Below, in pieces: positions 44,399 through 53,002 of a stretch of DNA of 64,000 nt (positions within the stretch are counted from its first letter, which is position 1; every line of letters begins with the position of its first letter). The stretch is taken from the NCBI GenBank assembly GCA_020444265.1, contig JAHLLH010000006.1, positions 206,090 through 270,089 of the forward strand. The letters run 5' to 3'. A program made the position numbers and the translations under genes. Under the pieces are notes generated by a model that was not told where the DNA came from, searched no databases, and was given only the letters and a program-made list of their open reading frames with translations. Origin of the DNA: a bacterium (GTDB lineage: Bacteria; Electryoneota; Electryoneia; Electryoneales; Electryoneaceae).

Positions 44399-45580
44399 CT
44401 AGAGAATCAACTCGAGGTAGACCGCGCGTTCGCCACGGAAATCGACCTCTTCCGGTTCGATTGGGATGTTGTCGTCATCATGGGTCATCAGCACCACAGG
44501 CTTGGCATACTCAACCACATTGGCTTCCTTAACGATCCCGCGATACCCGACCCATTCCCCGCTGAAGGTGTTCAGCACACGCACTTCGCTTCCGGTTGGA
44601 TAGAACTGTACTGCCTTGGTCAGGGCACGCAGGATGTGTGGATTGTAGGCTTGTCCTGCGAGGGAGACCATACTTGACACTGCACTCTGCGGTGTGTGTG
44701 ATGTGCCATCCTCTTCGCCGCTGACCAGGTTGTCGTAGGCATTGGCGACCGCGAGAATTTCCGCATGACGGAAGATGTAGCCCGGTTCTGCGGCGCGTTG
44801 CTTCAACGGTGCCACGTTCAGCCCGCGCATGCCTTGTGGGTAACCACGTCCATCAGGTCGTTCGTGGTGCTGCAACACCGTCTGCTGCTCGATATAGGAG
44901 TGGGGATCGCTCCCTTTGAGGATGAGCATTGAATAGGTGGAGTGTTCACGCATCAGCCACCGTTCCTGGAATGTCATCTCGTTGCGATGCTTGTCGGCCA
45001 GTTCACCCAGTGCCATCTTGCCTATATCATGCAACAGGGCGGACGTTCCCAGCGATTGCAGTTCAGGAAACCCGTATTTGAATTGCTGACCAATCAGGAT
45101 GGCGAGGACAGCCGTATCGATGGCGTGCTGGTACAACCTCCCACTGGTCGACTTTACAGGAATGGCCGACAGCAGGGTAACATTTTTCTCGAGAATCTCA
45201 CCAATCAGGTTGTTGACGGAATCCTCGACCTCACCCATCGGTACCAGGTTAAACAACCCGACATCCTCAGTAAGCCGCTTCTTCAATTGGATCGGGGACT
45301 GCGGCAGTTTGCTAAGCTGTTCCTCCACCGAATTGAAGGTGCCGGTCATCCGCTGGGCCACGGTCTTCCGTACGGTTTCGGTGACCACCTCAAGCGGCTT
45401 CAGGTTGGCGAATTCGTCATCCCGAATATAGATCTGCTTGAAACCGTGTTTTCGCAGAAGCTGGATGGTCTCTTCGGTGAGCGTATACCCCGCCGCGAGC
45501 ATCAGTTCGGACTGGCTGTTGAAGAGGGAGGTGCCAAGAATGTCGCCAACCTTGACCGACTCCAGACGTACGGCTCGCAT
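44399..45580 (-). CDS. HD-GYP domain protein (predicted cyclic-di-GMP phosphodiesterase)
   Basis: 393 residues. An N-terminal DUF3391-like region (VKVGDILGTSLFNSQSELML) precedes the HD-GYP domain with His184-Asp185 (LLHDIGKMALGEL), REHSTYSMLILKG, HHERPDGRGYPQGM (GYP at 246-248) and AVANAYDNLVSG. The C-terminal part holds a PilZ-like or beta region (SEVRVLNTFSGEWVGYRGIV). No receiver domain, so unlike the 14.4-kb paralogue it is not directly a response regulator. First gene of a three-gene operon with two kinases, 32 bases before the next. Confidence 0.85.
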   Translation of the reverse strand: MRAVRLESVKVGDILGTSLFNSQSELMLAAGYTLTEETIQLLRKHGFKQIYIRDDEFANLKPLEVVTETVRKTVAQRMTGTFNSVEEQLSKLPQSPIQLKKRLTEDVGLFNLVPMGEVEDSVNNLIGEILEKNVTLLSAIPVKSTSGRLYQHAIDTAVLAILIGQQFKYGFPELQSLGTSALLHDIGKMALGELADKHRNEMTFQERWLMREHSTYSMLILKGSDPHSYIEQQTVLQHHERPDGRGYPQGMRGLNVAPLKQRAAEPGYIFRHAEILAVANAYDNLVSGEEDGTSHTPQSAVSSMVSLAGQAYNPHILRALTKAVQFYPTGSEVRVLNTFSGEWVGYRGIVKEANVVEYAKPVVLMTHDDDNIPIEPEEVDFRGERAVYLELIL

Positions 45581-45702
45581 GGGGCAGACCTTGTGGAGAA
45601 ACGTCCTTTCAAAGTACGAAGAGAATTCACTAAAAATGCAAATACTATGCGAAAGATAGAGGTGAGTATTATCAGTTCCGGGAGGTTCTTTCTGGCCTTT
45701 CC

Positions 45703-45869
45703 CACGTCATTGCGAGGACCGCAGTGAAGCGAAGGGACGTGGCAATCTACTCCCTGCCAACGCTACCGCCAGGGAGCATTCCACCTCCGCCACTACCCCG
45801 ATGGGTGCTGACGCACCCAATCAACAGCAGATTGCTGCATCCGGCAGCTGCCGGATTCGCAACGACGTG
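45703..45869. repeat. Paired inverted repeat (cgtcattgcgag family)
   Basis: cacgtcattgcgaggaccgc at 45703 and its inverse ending ttcgcaacgacgtg at 45869 enclose gcaatct/agattgc pairs. Second member of the family seen at 1064-1252. Together with the next hairpin it occupies the 450-base gap. Confidence 0.75.
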
Positions 45870-45964
45870 TTGGTGAGTGGCGTGGTAAGCGAAGCTTGCC
45901 ACGCTCGCATTCTGTGGCCCTGAGTGTTGTGTAGTGGGCGAACGACCCGAAGGGAGGAGTGATA

Positions 45965-45986
45965 CCCGGGCAGGGGACTGCCCGGG
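45965..45986. repeat. Dispersed hairpin (cccgggcag family)
   Basis: cccgggcag / ctgcccggg with the flank ggccaccc. Same as 1292-1313; relatives at 1004, 22588 and 50232. Confidence 0.75.
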
Positions 45987-46034
45987 CCACCCTGTCGTAT
46001 CCCCATTTTCCAGAGAGAACATGAAGTTTCATGT

Positions 46035-47264
46035 CTATTTTACAAGAACAAGCCTAGTCGCTTCTCCGCCACCTACCGTGAGTAGATAAACACCTGAATT
46101 AAGCCCGGACATGTTGAATGTCTGGGTTCTATCATTAGTTGCGGGGAAGGATAGAACCTTACGACCAAGTAGGTTAAAAACATGAATCGGTTGGTTTGTG
46201 TGGGAAGTCTGGATGGTCACCCTCCCATTGGTAGGGTTTGGCCAGACCTGGATAGTGATCTCCTGGGGTTGTCCAGTTCGGTCATCTGGAACATTGGAGA
46301 CATTTCCGTCGAAAAGCTGCCAGGTCACACCGTAATCAAAACTGATGTAGACCACATCGATCAGGGGACGGTAGACACTCCAGAAATGAAGAATCAATTG
46401 CCCTGGCCCCCACCCCGAAAGCATGTCGCTAATGGGAAATGGCACGCCAATCCCCGCCGGGGGGAGATCCCCCTGGAATTGCCAACTACTGCCTGAATCC
46501 GCACTGTAGTAAAGCAGGCCAGCAGAGGATGGATTGGATGAGACATATTTTGTAGTCAGGTAAAGCTCGTTTGAGGAGTATCCGAGAATGGGTTTCATTC
46601 GGAATGGCATATCAAGAGGGTAGCGGCCAAGAACGGTACGTGTCAGTGTACCGTAATCTGCGAGGGAGATAACAACGGTGTCAGGAGGATCATTATATGT
46701 GGTCTGCCACTCTATCACTTCATAGCGGCTGTGACCCATGCAGGTTTCGTACGTAGTGTATCCAAATAATTCGGGAACACACGATTCGCGTATGTAGGAA
46801 GAAAGTGTGTCTTCAGAGTATCGCCCCCCATCATTCACCAGCAGTTCACCCGGATTTTGGTAAAAACTCCAGGTGTACCGATGGGTGTCCAGCTCCTTGG
46901 AATACTGTGGCGGATTTCCAAAATTATCAATGAAGTAAAGACGGTCTGGTACGTAGGAAGCGACCCAGAGGGTCTCGGAAGGCTGGTGGTATTCCGCTCG
47001 TGCAATTTCAATAGAATAGTCATCCAGGTCCATCGTCTCACGGACCGCACCATACTCCGACCAACGATGGAGCTTGACCACAGGGGCCATGTATTCCCCA
47101 GTGGTATCAGGACCGGTCATGAAGATTTGTCCGGGAACGTTAGAAAGAGTCGTTCGAATGGGACCGTAGGAATGACTTGAGCAGGGAACGAACAAAACGC
47201 CACCGCACAGCAGAACCATCAGTGCTGCGGGGAACTGGATGGAGGGTGGTATCCTTCTCTTCAT
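46035..47264 (-). CDS. Secreted protein with T9SS type A sorting domain
   Basis: 409 residues from ATG 47264 (the frame extends to 47327, without a signal-peptide rationale). Signal peptide SIQFPAALMVLLCGGVLFVP. The body includes YSADSGSSWQFQGDLPP and VYISFDYGVTWQLFDGN, Asp-box-like repeats (S-x-D-x-G-x-T-W) of beta-propeller proteins such as sialidases and sortilin-type exo-alpha folds. Sorting domain QVWPNPTNGRVTIQ, VFNLLGRKVLSF, SGVYLLTV. Predicted secreted beta-propeller, function unknown. Confidence 0.78.
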   Translation of the reverse strand: MKRRIPPSIQFPAALMVLLCGGVLFVPCSSHSYGPIRTTLSNVPGQIFMTGPDTTGEYMAPVVKLHRWSEYGAVRETMDLDDYSIEIARAEYHQPSETLWVASYVPDRLYFIDNFGNPPQYSKELDTHRYTWSFYQNPGELLVNDGGRYSEDTLSSYIRESCVPELFGYTTYETCMGHSRYEVIEWQTTYNDPPDTVVISLADYGTLTRTVLGRYPLDMPFRMKPILGYSSNELYLTTKYVSSNPSSAGLLYYSADSGSSWQFQGDLPPAGIGVPFPISDMLSGWGPGQLILHFWSVYRPLIDVVYISFDYGVTWQLFDGNVSNVPDDRTGQPQEITIQVWPNPTNGRVTIQTSHTNQPIHVFNLLGRKVLSFPATNDRTQTFNMSGLNSGVYLLTVGGGEATRLVLVK

Positions 47265-47441
47265 AACAATCTCAAGGTCAGCATAAGATGACGGTCTATC
47301 TACAGTTGTGATGGCTTGGTACTGCATAGGTTCACGCGGAAATATAGCATGAATCCCCTACCAGCCAAATCGAGAAGATGATAACGCCTGTCAGGATAAG
47401 CGTGCTTTCCATGCTTACAGGCTCGCTTTACCAGCCCATCA

Positions 47442-47479
47442 AAGAATGCAGGCGTGGCTATCTGCGATAACCTGCACCC
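47442..47479 (+). repeat. Dispersed repeat, copy 3
   Basis: aaagaatgcaggcgtggcta, continuing tctgcgataacc: same as 8609-8648 apart from one base in the core. Confidence 0.7.
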
Positions 47480-47490
47480 AGGATCAAGAG

Positions 47491-47519
47491 AAAACGCCCG
47501 GACATAAAGTCCGGGCGTT
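47491..47519 (-). terminator. Terminator of the ribosomal superoperon
   Basis: aacgcccggac (47493-47503) pairs with gtccgggcgtt (47509-47519). On the minus strand it is followed by ttttctctt. It lies 33 bases past the rplQ stop. Confidence 0.88.
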
Positions 47520-47551
47520 GAAGTGTTGCATCAAGTGGGGGAGGAAAAGGA

Positions 47552-48313
47552 TCAGTCCTTCTTCTCTTCCTCGCCTTCGGCCGGGGCATCGCCCTTGTCG
47601 GTCGATTCGTCGGCATCCGCCTTGGCCTCTTTCTTTTCCTCGGCCTTGGCTTCCTTCGCCGGCTTCTCTTCCTTGGCTTCAGCCTTCGGTTCTTCGGCAG
47701 GAGCTTCTTCCGCCGCTTCAACCTTCTCTTCGACGGGAGCTGCTTCTTCCTTGACCTCTTCGACCGCTTCTTCAGCCTTCACCTCTTCAACAACTTCCGC
47801 GGCCTCTTCGACCGGGGCGGCTGTCTCTTCGGCGGCGGCTTCAGCTGCCGGAGCCTCGTCCTTCTTCGGAGCATCCTTCTTGGCTTCCGCCTTCTTTGCG
47901 GCGGCAGACTTCTGGGCGCTCGTCTTACGCTTGGTCTTTTTCGCGACATCATCGGTCGCGAAGCCTACCAGCTCGAGGATAGCCATCTCGGCGTTGTCGC
48001 CGTTGCGCTGGTCCATCTTGATAATGCGGGTGTAGCCACCCGGACGATCCTTGAACTTCGGACCGATCTCATCGAACAGCATCTTGACCACGTCACGGCT
48101 GTGCAGCTTCTTCAGCACCTGGCGACGCGCGGCGACATCACCACGGCGAGCAAAGGTGATCAGCTTTTCAGCGTACTTGCGCGTAGCACGCGCCTTCGGC
48201 AGAGTGGTCACAATCTTTTTGTGAGTGACCAGCGCGGTGGTCAAATTCGCAAGCAACGCCCGACGATGGGACGGTGTGCGATTCAAGCCAACATTGTTTT
48301 TCCGGTGACGCAC
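47552..48313 (-). CDS. rplQ: Ribosomal protein L17 with long charged C-terminal tail
   Basis: 253 residues, about twice the usual 115-130. Residues 1-123 are a normal L17 ([40 protein letters not shown]). The rest is a low-complexity tail, first Lys/Ala-rich, then Ala/Glu/Lys/Val, ending EGEEEKKD. The tail is codon-coherent and ends at a normal stop just before the operon terminator, so it looks genuine. GTG start. Last gene of the alpha operon. Confidence 0.93.
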   Translation of the reverse strand: MRHRKNNVGLNRTPSHRRALLANLTTALVTHKKIVTTLPKARATRKYAEKLITFARRGDVAARRQVLKKLHSRDVVKMLFDEIGPKFKDRPGGYTRIIKMDQRNGDNAEMAILELVGFATDDVAKKTKRKTSAQKSAAAKKAEAKKDAPKKDEAPAAEAAAEETAAPVEEAAEVVEEVKAEEAVEEVKEEAAPVEEKVEAAEEAPAEEPKAEAKEEKPAKEAKAEEKKEAKADADESTDKGDAPAEGEEEKKD

Positions 48314-48400
48314 GGTATACTCCTGGGCCGGTTATTCGGCCGGGTCATGACACCGGCACTGTTTGGAAAACAGCCCCGGCCTCTCCACCTCAAAAATCGT

Positions 48401-49399
48401 TTAGACCTTGGCTTCGATACCGAGATACTTGTCGACATCCATGCCAAACTCGAGACCCCTGCCTTCGAGCTTCTCCGCCAGTTCCAAATAGGACTTGCGA
48501 CCGAAGTTCTTGAAGTTCAGCAGCTCTTCTTCCGTGTGACGGACCAGGTCCGAAACGGATTTTATCGCTGCATCCTTCAGGCAGTTGGCGCTACGAACCG
48601 ACAACTCGAGCGATTCGACCGGCTGCTTCAGCAGCTTGCGAATGCGCAGCACTTCCTCGTCGATCTCCTGCTCCGGCTCTTCCTCGGCAGTACTATCGAG
48701 GTTGATGAAGAGCTGGATGTGATCGCGCATGATCTTGGCCGCCTGGCTGAGTGCATCATCAGGTGTGATGCTGCCATCGGTCCAGATCTCGAGGATCAGC
48801 TTCTCGTAGTCGGTACGCTGGCCGACACGGGTGTTCTCCACCGCATAGGTAACATTCCGCACTGGGCTGAAGATGGAATCGATCGGAATGGTGCCGATCG
48901 CCATGCTCGCCTCGCGGTTTTCCTCGGCGGTAAAGTACCCGCGACCCCGTTTAATCGTCAGCTCGATCGAGAAATTGGCTTCCTCGGTCAGCGTGGCGAT
49001 GTGATGCTCGGGGTTTAGCACTTCGAAATCTGTATTACCCTTCTGCAGGTCGCCGGCGGTAAACTCGCCGCTTCCCTTGAAGGAGAGGAAGACCTTGTTC
49101 GGCCGCTTGTTCAGCAGCTTCAGACGGACTTCCTTCAGGTTCAACACGATCTCCGCGACATCCTCAAGCACGCCCGGGATGGTGGTGAACTCATGCAAGA
49201 CCTGGGGATCGGACTCGACACGGACGGCTGAAATCGCCGCGCCCTGTAGGCTGGCGAGCAGCACACGCCGCAGCGAGTTGCCGATAGTAACGCCGAATCC
49301 GCGCTCGAGGGGATGGACGTAGAACTTGCCATACGTCGCACAATAGGTGCCTTCATCCAGCTCGATCACTTCAGGCATCTGGAAGTTCAGTGTGCTCAT
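48401..49399 (-). CDS. rpoA: RNA polymerase alpha subunit
   Basis: 332 residues. The N-terminal assembly domain has YGKFYVHPLERGFGVTIGNS, LRRVLLASLQGAA and the dimer/insert regions. The C-terminal domain (about 260-320) has SANCLKDAAIKSVSDLVRHT and FGRKSYLELAEKL, which contact UP elements and activators. Standard length and place, between rpsD and rplQ. Confidence 0.97.
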   Translation of the reverse strand: MSTLNFQMPEVIELDEGTYCATYGKFYVHPLERGFGVTIGNSLRRVLLASLQGAAISAVRVESDPQVLHEFTTIPGVLEDVAEIVLNLKEVRLKLLNKRPNKVFLSFKGSGEFTAGDLQKGNTDFEVLNPEHHIATLTEEANFSIELTIKRGRGYFTAEENREASMAIGTIPIDSIFSPVRNVTYAVENTRVGQRTDYEKLILEIWTDGSITPDDALSQAAKIMRDHIQLFINLDSTAEEEPEQEIDEEVLRIRKLLKQPVESLELSVRSANCLKDAAIKSVSDLVRHTEEELLNFKNFGRKSYLELAEKLEGRGLEFGMDVDKYLGIEAKV

Positions 49400-49425
49400 G
49401 CACTTACTCCGTTGCCGTGGTTCGC

Positions 49426-50055
49426 TTACTTGGAGTACAACTCGACGACCGCCTGCTCATTGACATCCACAGGGATGTCGGCGCGATTTGGAAGATCGCT
49501 GAGCTTGCCTTCGAGCTTCGCTTTGTCCAGCTCGAGGTAGGGGGCGAGTTTGCCTTCTTTCACGCGGCGAAGGCTGTCGTGAATCACCGGTAGGCGCTTG
49601 CTGGCCTCTTTCACCTTGACCAAGTCGCCTGGATCCACAATGAAGCTCGGGATATCGACTACCTGACCGTTGACGGTGAAGTGACGGTGACGGACGAGCT
49701 GACGCGCTGCGCGGAGGCTCGGGGCGAAACCAATCCGGTAGACTACGTTGTCCAGACGACGCTCGAGCAGGCCCAACAGGTTCTCACCCGTGATACCAGG
49801 CATCGAGTTCGCTTTGTCGTAGGTGTTGCGGAACTGGGTTTCCAAGACTCCGTAGATACGACGAATCTTCTGCTTCTCACGAAGCTGAGTGCCGTACTCG
49901 GAACGCTTGCGGCGACGACCCTGGCCATGCTGACCGGGGGCGTATTCCTTGCGCTCAAAGGCGCACTTTGGGCCGTAGCAACGTTCGCCCTTGAGATAGA
50001 GCTTCTGCCCTTCGCGGCGGCAGAGCTTACAGACTGGGCCGGTGTAACGAGCCAT
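49426..50055 (-). CDS. rpsD: Ribosomal protein S4
   Basis: 209 residues. The N-terminal cysteines in CKLCRREGQKLYLKGERCYG and PKC mark the zinc-binding (C+) form. An S4 RNA-binding domain follows (RLDNVVYRIGFAPSLRAARQ). It nucleates 30S assembly and in many bacteria represses the alpha operon. Confidence 0.96.
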   Translation of the reverse strand: MARYTGPVCKLCRREGQKLYLKGERCYGPKCAFERKEYAPGQHGQGRRRKRSEYGTQLREKQKIRRIYGVLETQFRNTYDKANSMPGITGENLLGLLERRLDNVVYRIGFAPSLRAARQLVRHRHFTVNGQVVDIPSFIVDPGDLVKVKEASKRLPVIHDSLRRVKEGKLAPYLELDKAKLEGKLSDLPNRADIPVDVNEQAVVELYSK

Positions 50056-50182
50056 GTAACTCTTCCAATCTTCGTTTGTGAGGGGACAGGCAGCTTCTCA
50101 CTGCCACCCGTTTACAACCCTTGCGGGTCTTCATCCGGGTCGGGCGCCCCAAGGACTCACCTCCTGCCCATCGTGGAGGTCT

Positions 50183-50254
50183 CCCGGACAATCCGGGAAG
50201 GCAAACTGCCGATCAAAGGATCGGGAGTGCTACCCGGGCAGAACCTGTCCGGGT
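50183..50254. repeat. Palindromic repeats inside the alpha operon
   Basis: The 212-base gap between rpsK and rpsD is the largest in the superoperon. It contains tcccgga/tccggga (50183-50199) and acccgggcag/ctgtccgggt (50232-50254), members of the dispersed hairpin families. Confidence 0.65.
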
Positions 50255-50267
50255 AACGCAACAGTTC

Positions 50268-50654
50268 TTAGACGCGGCGACGCTTTTTCGGGCGGCAACC
50301 ATTGTGCGGGATCGAGGTGACGTCACGGATCGCCGAGACCTGGAGGCCTGCGGCCGCCAAGGCACGGATCGCTGATTCACGACCAGCGCCCGGACCCTTC
50401 ACCAACACCTGCACCCGGCGCATGCCGAGATCAATCGCTGCCTTGGCTGCATTCGTCGCAGCCTGCGTCGCAGCAAACGGGGTATTTTTACGCGACCCCT
50501 TGAAACCGACGCGACCGGCGGAGGACCAGGAAACAACGTTCCCGTAGCCATCCGTCAACGTGATAATCGTGTTGTTAAACGACGATTTCACGTAGGCGAG
50601 GCCATTCGCGTCAACTTTCTCTTTCTTCTTTGCGCGCTTTTTAGGAGCGGCCAT
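50268..50654 (-). CDS. rpsK: Ribosomal protein S11
   Basis: 128 residues, usual length. Typical [52 protein letters not shown] and the end [13 protein letters not shown]. Platform protein of the 30S subunit. Confidence 0.97.
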   Translation of the reverse strand: MAAPKKRAKKKEKVDANGLAYVKSSFNNTIITLTDGYGNVVSWSSAGRVGFKGSRKNTPFAATQAATNAAKAAIDLGMRRVQVLVKGPGAGRESAIRALAAAGLQVSAIRDVTSIPHNGCRPKKRRRV

Positions 50655-50680
50655 CGCGCAAATCCTTTCGAGAAACTAGA

Positions 50681-51049
<369 letters not shown>

Positions 51050-51055
51050 GGTATC

Positions 51056-51172
51056 CTACCCCTGCCGCTGCTTGTGCTTGGGGTTCTTGCTGCAGATCAC
51101 GCGCACGACGCCTCGACGCCGAATGATCTTGCAATGTTCACAAATACGCTTCACTGACGCGCGGACCTTCAT
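51056..51172 (-). CDS. rpmJ: Ribosomal protein L36
   Basis: 38 residues, below usual ORF cut-offs. It reads [20 protein letters not shown], then [18 protein letters not shown]. The zinc ligands Cys-x2-Cys...Cys...His are kept, so this is the C+ form. Located between infA and rpsM as in most bacteria. ATG at 51170-51172, TAG at 51056-51058, with AGGGA before the start. Confidence 0.97.
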   Translation of the reverse strand: MKVRASVKRICEHCKIIRRRGVVRVICSKNPKHKQRQG

Positions 51173-51227
51173 CCCTGCAACTCCTTCCCGCACACGCACT
51201 GGCGCTACGCACCCGCGTAACGCTCAT

Positions 51228-51446
51228 TCACTTGTATCGATAAACGATGCGGCCCCGGGACAAATCGTACGGCGATACTTCCACCGTAACCTTGTCACCC
51301 GGAAGAATGCGAATATAATGCATTCGCATCTTCCCCGAAATATGAGCAAGTACCTTATGGCCTCCCTCCAGTTCCACCAGAAAACTGGCGTTGGGGAGAG
51401 TTTCGACGATCGTCCCATCCATTTTGATCGAAGCTTCTTTTGCCAC
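51228..51446 (-). CDS. infA: Translation initiation factor IF-1
   Basis: 72 residues from GTG 51446 (AGAGGAG upstream), exactly the family length. The open frame to 51560 overlaps map and is not used. S1-type OB fold: [51 protein letters not shown]. Binds the ribosomal A site during initiation. Confidence 0.96.
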   Translation of the reverse strand: MAKEASIKMDGTIVETLPNASFLVELEGGHKVLAHISGKMRMHYIRILPGDKVTVEVSPYDLSRGRIVYRYK

Positions 51447-51457
51447 TGGGTACTCCT

Positions 51458-52234
51458 CTATTGCGGGTCGCGGGAAAGGACCTGGGGTCCGTCCGCGGTT
51501 ACCGCTACCATGTGCTCTACATGAACCGACGGTTTGCGATCTGCCGTCACAATGGTCCACCCATCCTCGAGAACATCTACTTCGTGAGTCCCGAGGTTAA
51601 TCATGGGTTCAATGCAGAACACCATTCCTTCACGTAGTACGAGGCCACGTCCCGCCTTGCCGTAATTCGGCACCTGGGGTGATTCCCAAAGTTCCTGTCC
51701 GATGCCATGCCCGACAAGGTCGCGCACCACGCCAAATCCGTGCGATTCACAATAACTCTGCACGGCATGACCGATGTCGCCAAGGTGATTGCCAGGGATA
51801 CACTTTTGAATCGCTCGCTCGAGCGCTTCAATGGTGACATCCAGCAGCTTCACCACGTCCGGACTGTGCCCTTCTCCCACCAGCAGGGTACGAGCGGAAT
51901 CGCCATACCAGCCTGCCTTGGTTTTCACCCCGATATCCACGCTCAGAACCTGTCCGGAACGCAGCGGAACATCGCTGGGAAACCCGTGCACCACCTGCTC
52001 GTCCGGAGACATGCAGCAGACACTCGGGAAGGGCGGTGCACCAGACGGTCCGGGAATCCCTTTCCAGCCTGGAAACGCGCCACTCTTTTCAATGTGCCGT
52101 TCCACCGCCTCGTTCATCTCGGCTGTGGTAATACCGGGTTTGATCATATCCCGGACGATTGCATGGCATTCGGCGACAAGCGCTCCCGCTTTTTCCAGCT
52201 CGCCGATCTGTTCGCGGGTCTTCACCCGGATCAT
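51458..52234 (-). CDS. map: Methionine aminopeptidase type I
   Basis: 258 residues. Metal ligands visible in [20 protein letters not shown] (two Asp), [11 protein letters not shown] (His), CIEPMI (Glu) and VEHMVAVT (Glu). The substrate His lies in GHGIG context. Removes initiator Met from nascent proteins. Position between adk and infA is the common arrangement. Confidence 0.96.
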   Translation of the reverse strand: MIRVKTREQIGELEKAGALVAECHAIVRDMIKPGITTAEMNEAVERHIEKSGAFPGWKGIPGPSGAPPFPSVCCMSPDEQVVHGFPSDVPLRSGQVLSVDIGVKTKAGWYGDSARTLLVGEGHSPDVVKLLDVTIEALERAIQKCIPGNHLGDIGHAVQSYCESHGFGVVRDLVGHGIGQELWESPQVPNYGKAGRGLVLREGMVFCIEPMINLGTHEVDVLEDGWTIVTADRKPSVHVEHMVAVTADGPQVLSRDPQ

Positions 52235-52266
52235 CGCACCATCCAGTTCTGATCACTACCTAATCG

Positions 52267-52911
52267 CTACAGCGACAAGGCCTCAAACACCCGGCCGCGC
52301 ACTTCGTCCACCGTGCCCAGACCATCGGTCTGAACCAGGTTGCCCTTGCCACGATAGTAGTCCGCCACTGGGGCAGTCTGTTCGTGGTAGACACGGAGAC
52401 GATTCGCGATCACATCCGGCTTGTCATCGTCGCGCTGAATCAGCCCGACATGGCCGCATGTGTCGCATACGTTTTCAACTTTGGGCGGTGCGGAAATCAA
52501 GTTGAAGACCGCGCCGCACTGCGGGCAACTGCGTCGCGAGGACAGACGGTCAATCACCACCTGGTCATCCACGACTAACTCGAGGGCATTGTTGATCTCC
52601 TGCCCGAGCTCGCCCATCAGCTTGTCAAGCCCCTCCGCCTGCGCAACCGTCCGAGGGAACCCATCAAAAATGACTGCCTGATCCTTCAGCTCCGTCATCT
52701 TCTCGCCAATCAGGCCGAGGATGACATCATCCGGTACCAGCTCGCCGGCATCCATGTACCGCTTCGCATCCTTCCCCAGCTCGGTGCCCTCTCGGACCGC
52801 CGCGCGAAGAAGATCTCCGGTGGATAGCTGGATTGCTCCCAGCCTGTCCATCAGGAACTGTGCCTGTGTGCCCTTGCCGACTCCCGGCGGGCCTAGCAGG
52901 ATCAGCCTCAT
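52267..52911 (-). CDS. adk: Adenylate kinase
   Basis: 214 residues from ATG 52911 (GGGGGGA upstream). The frame continues to 52944 but gives a non-homologous leader. P-loop GPPGVGKGTQ, STGDLLRAAV, DGFPRT, and a four-cysteine zinc LID (CPQCGAVF ... CDTCG). Balances ATP, ADP and AMP. Confidence 0.96.
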   Translation of the reverse strand: MRLILLGPPGVGKGTQAQFLMDRLGAIQLSTGDLLRAAVREGTELGKDAKRYMDAGELVPDDVILGLIGEKMTELKDQAVIFDGFPRTVAQAEGLDKLMGELGQEINNALELVVDDQVVIDRLSSRRSCPQCGAVFNLISAPPKVENVCDTCGHVGLIQRDDDKPDVIANRLRVYHEQTAPVADYYRGKGNLVQTDGLGTVDEVRGRVFEALSL

Positions 52912-53002
52912 CGTTTCCCCCCTGAGTTGCCCTACTCCAGCCATCTGTCAAACCTCTTTCACGCTTCCGGTTGGCCTCCCAGTCCCCCCGGCAGCGGCCG
53001 CC

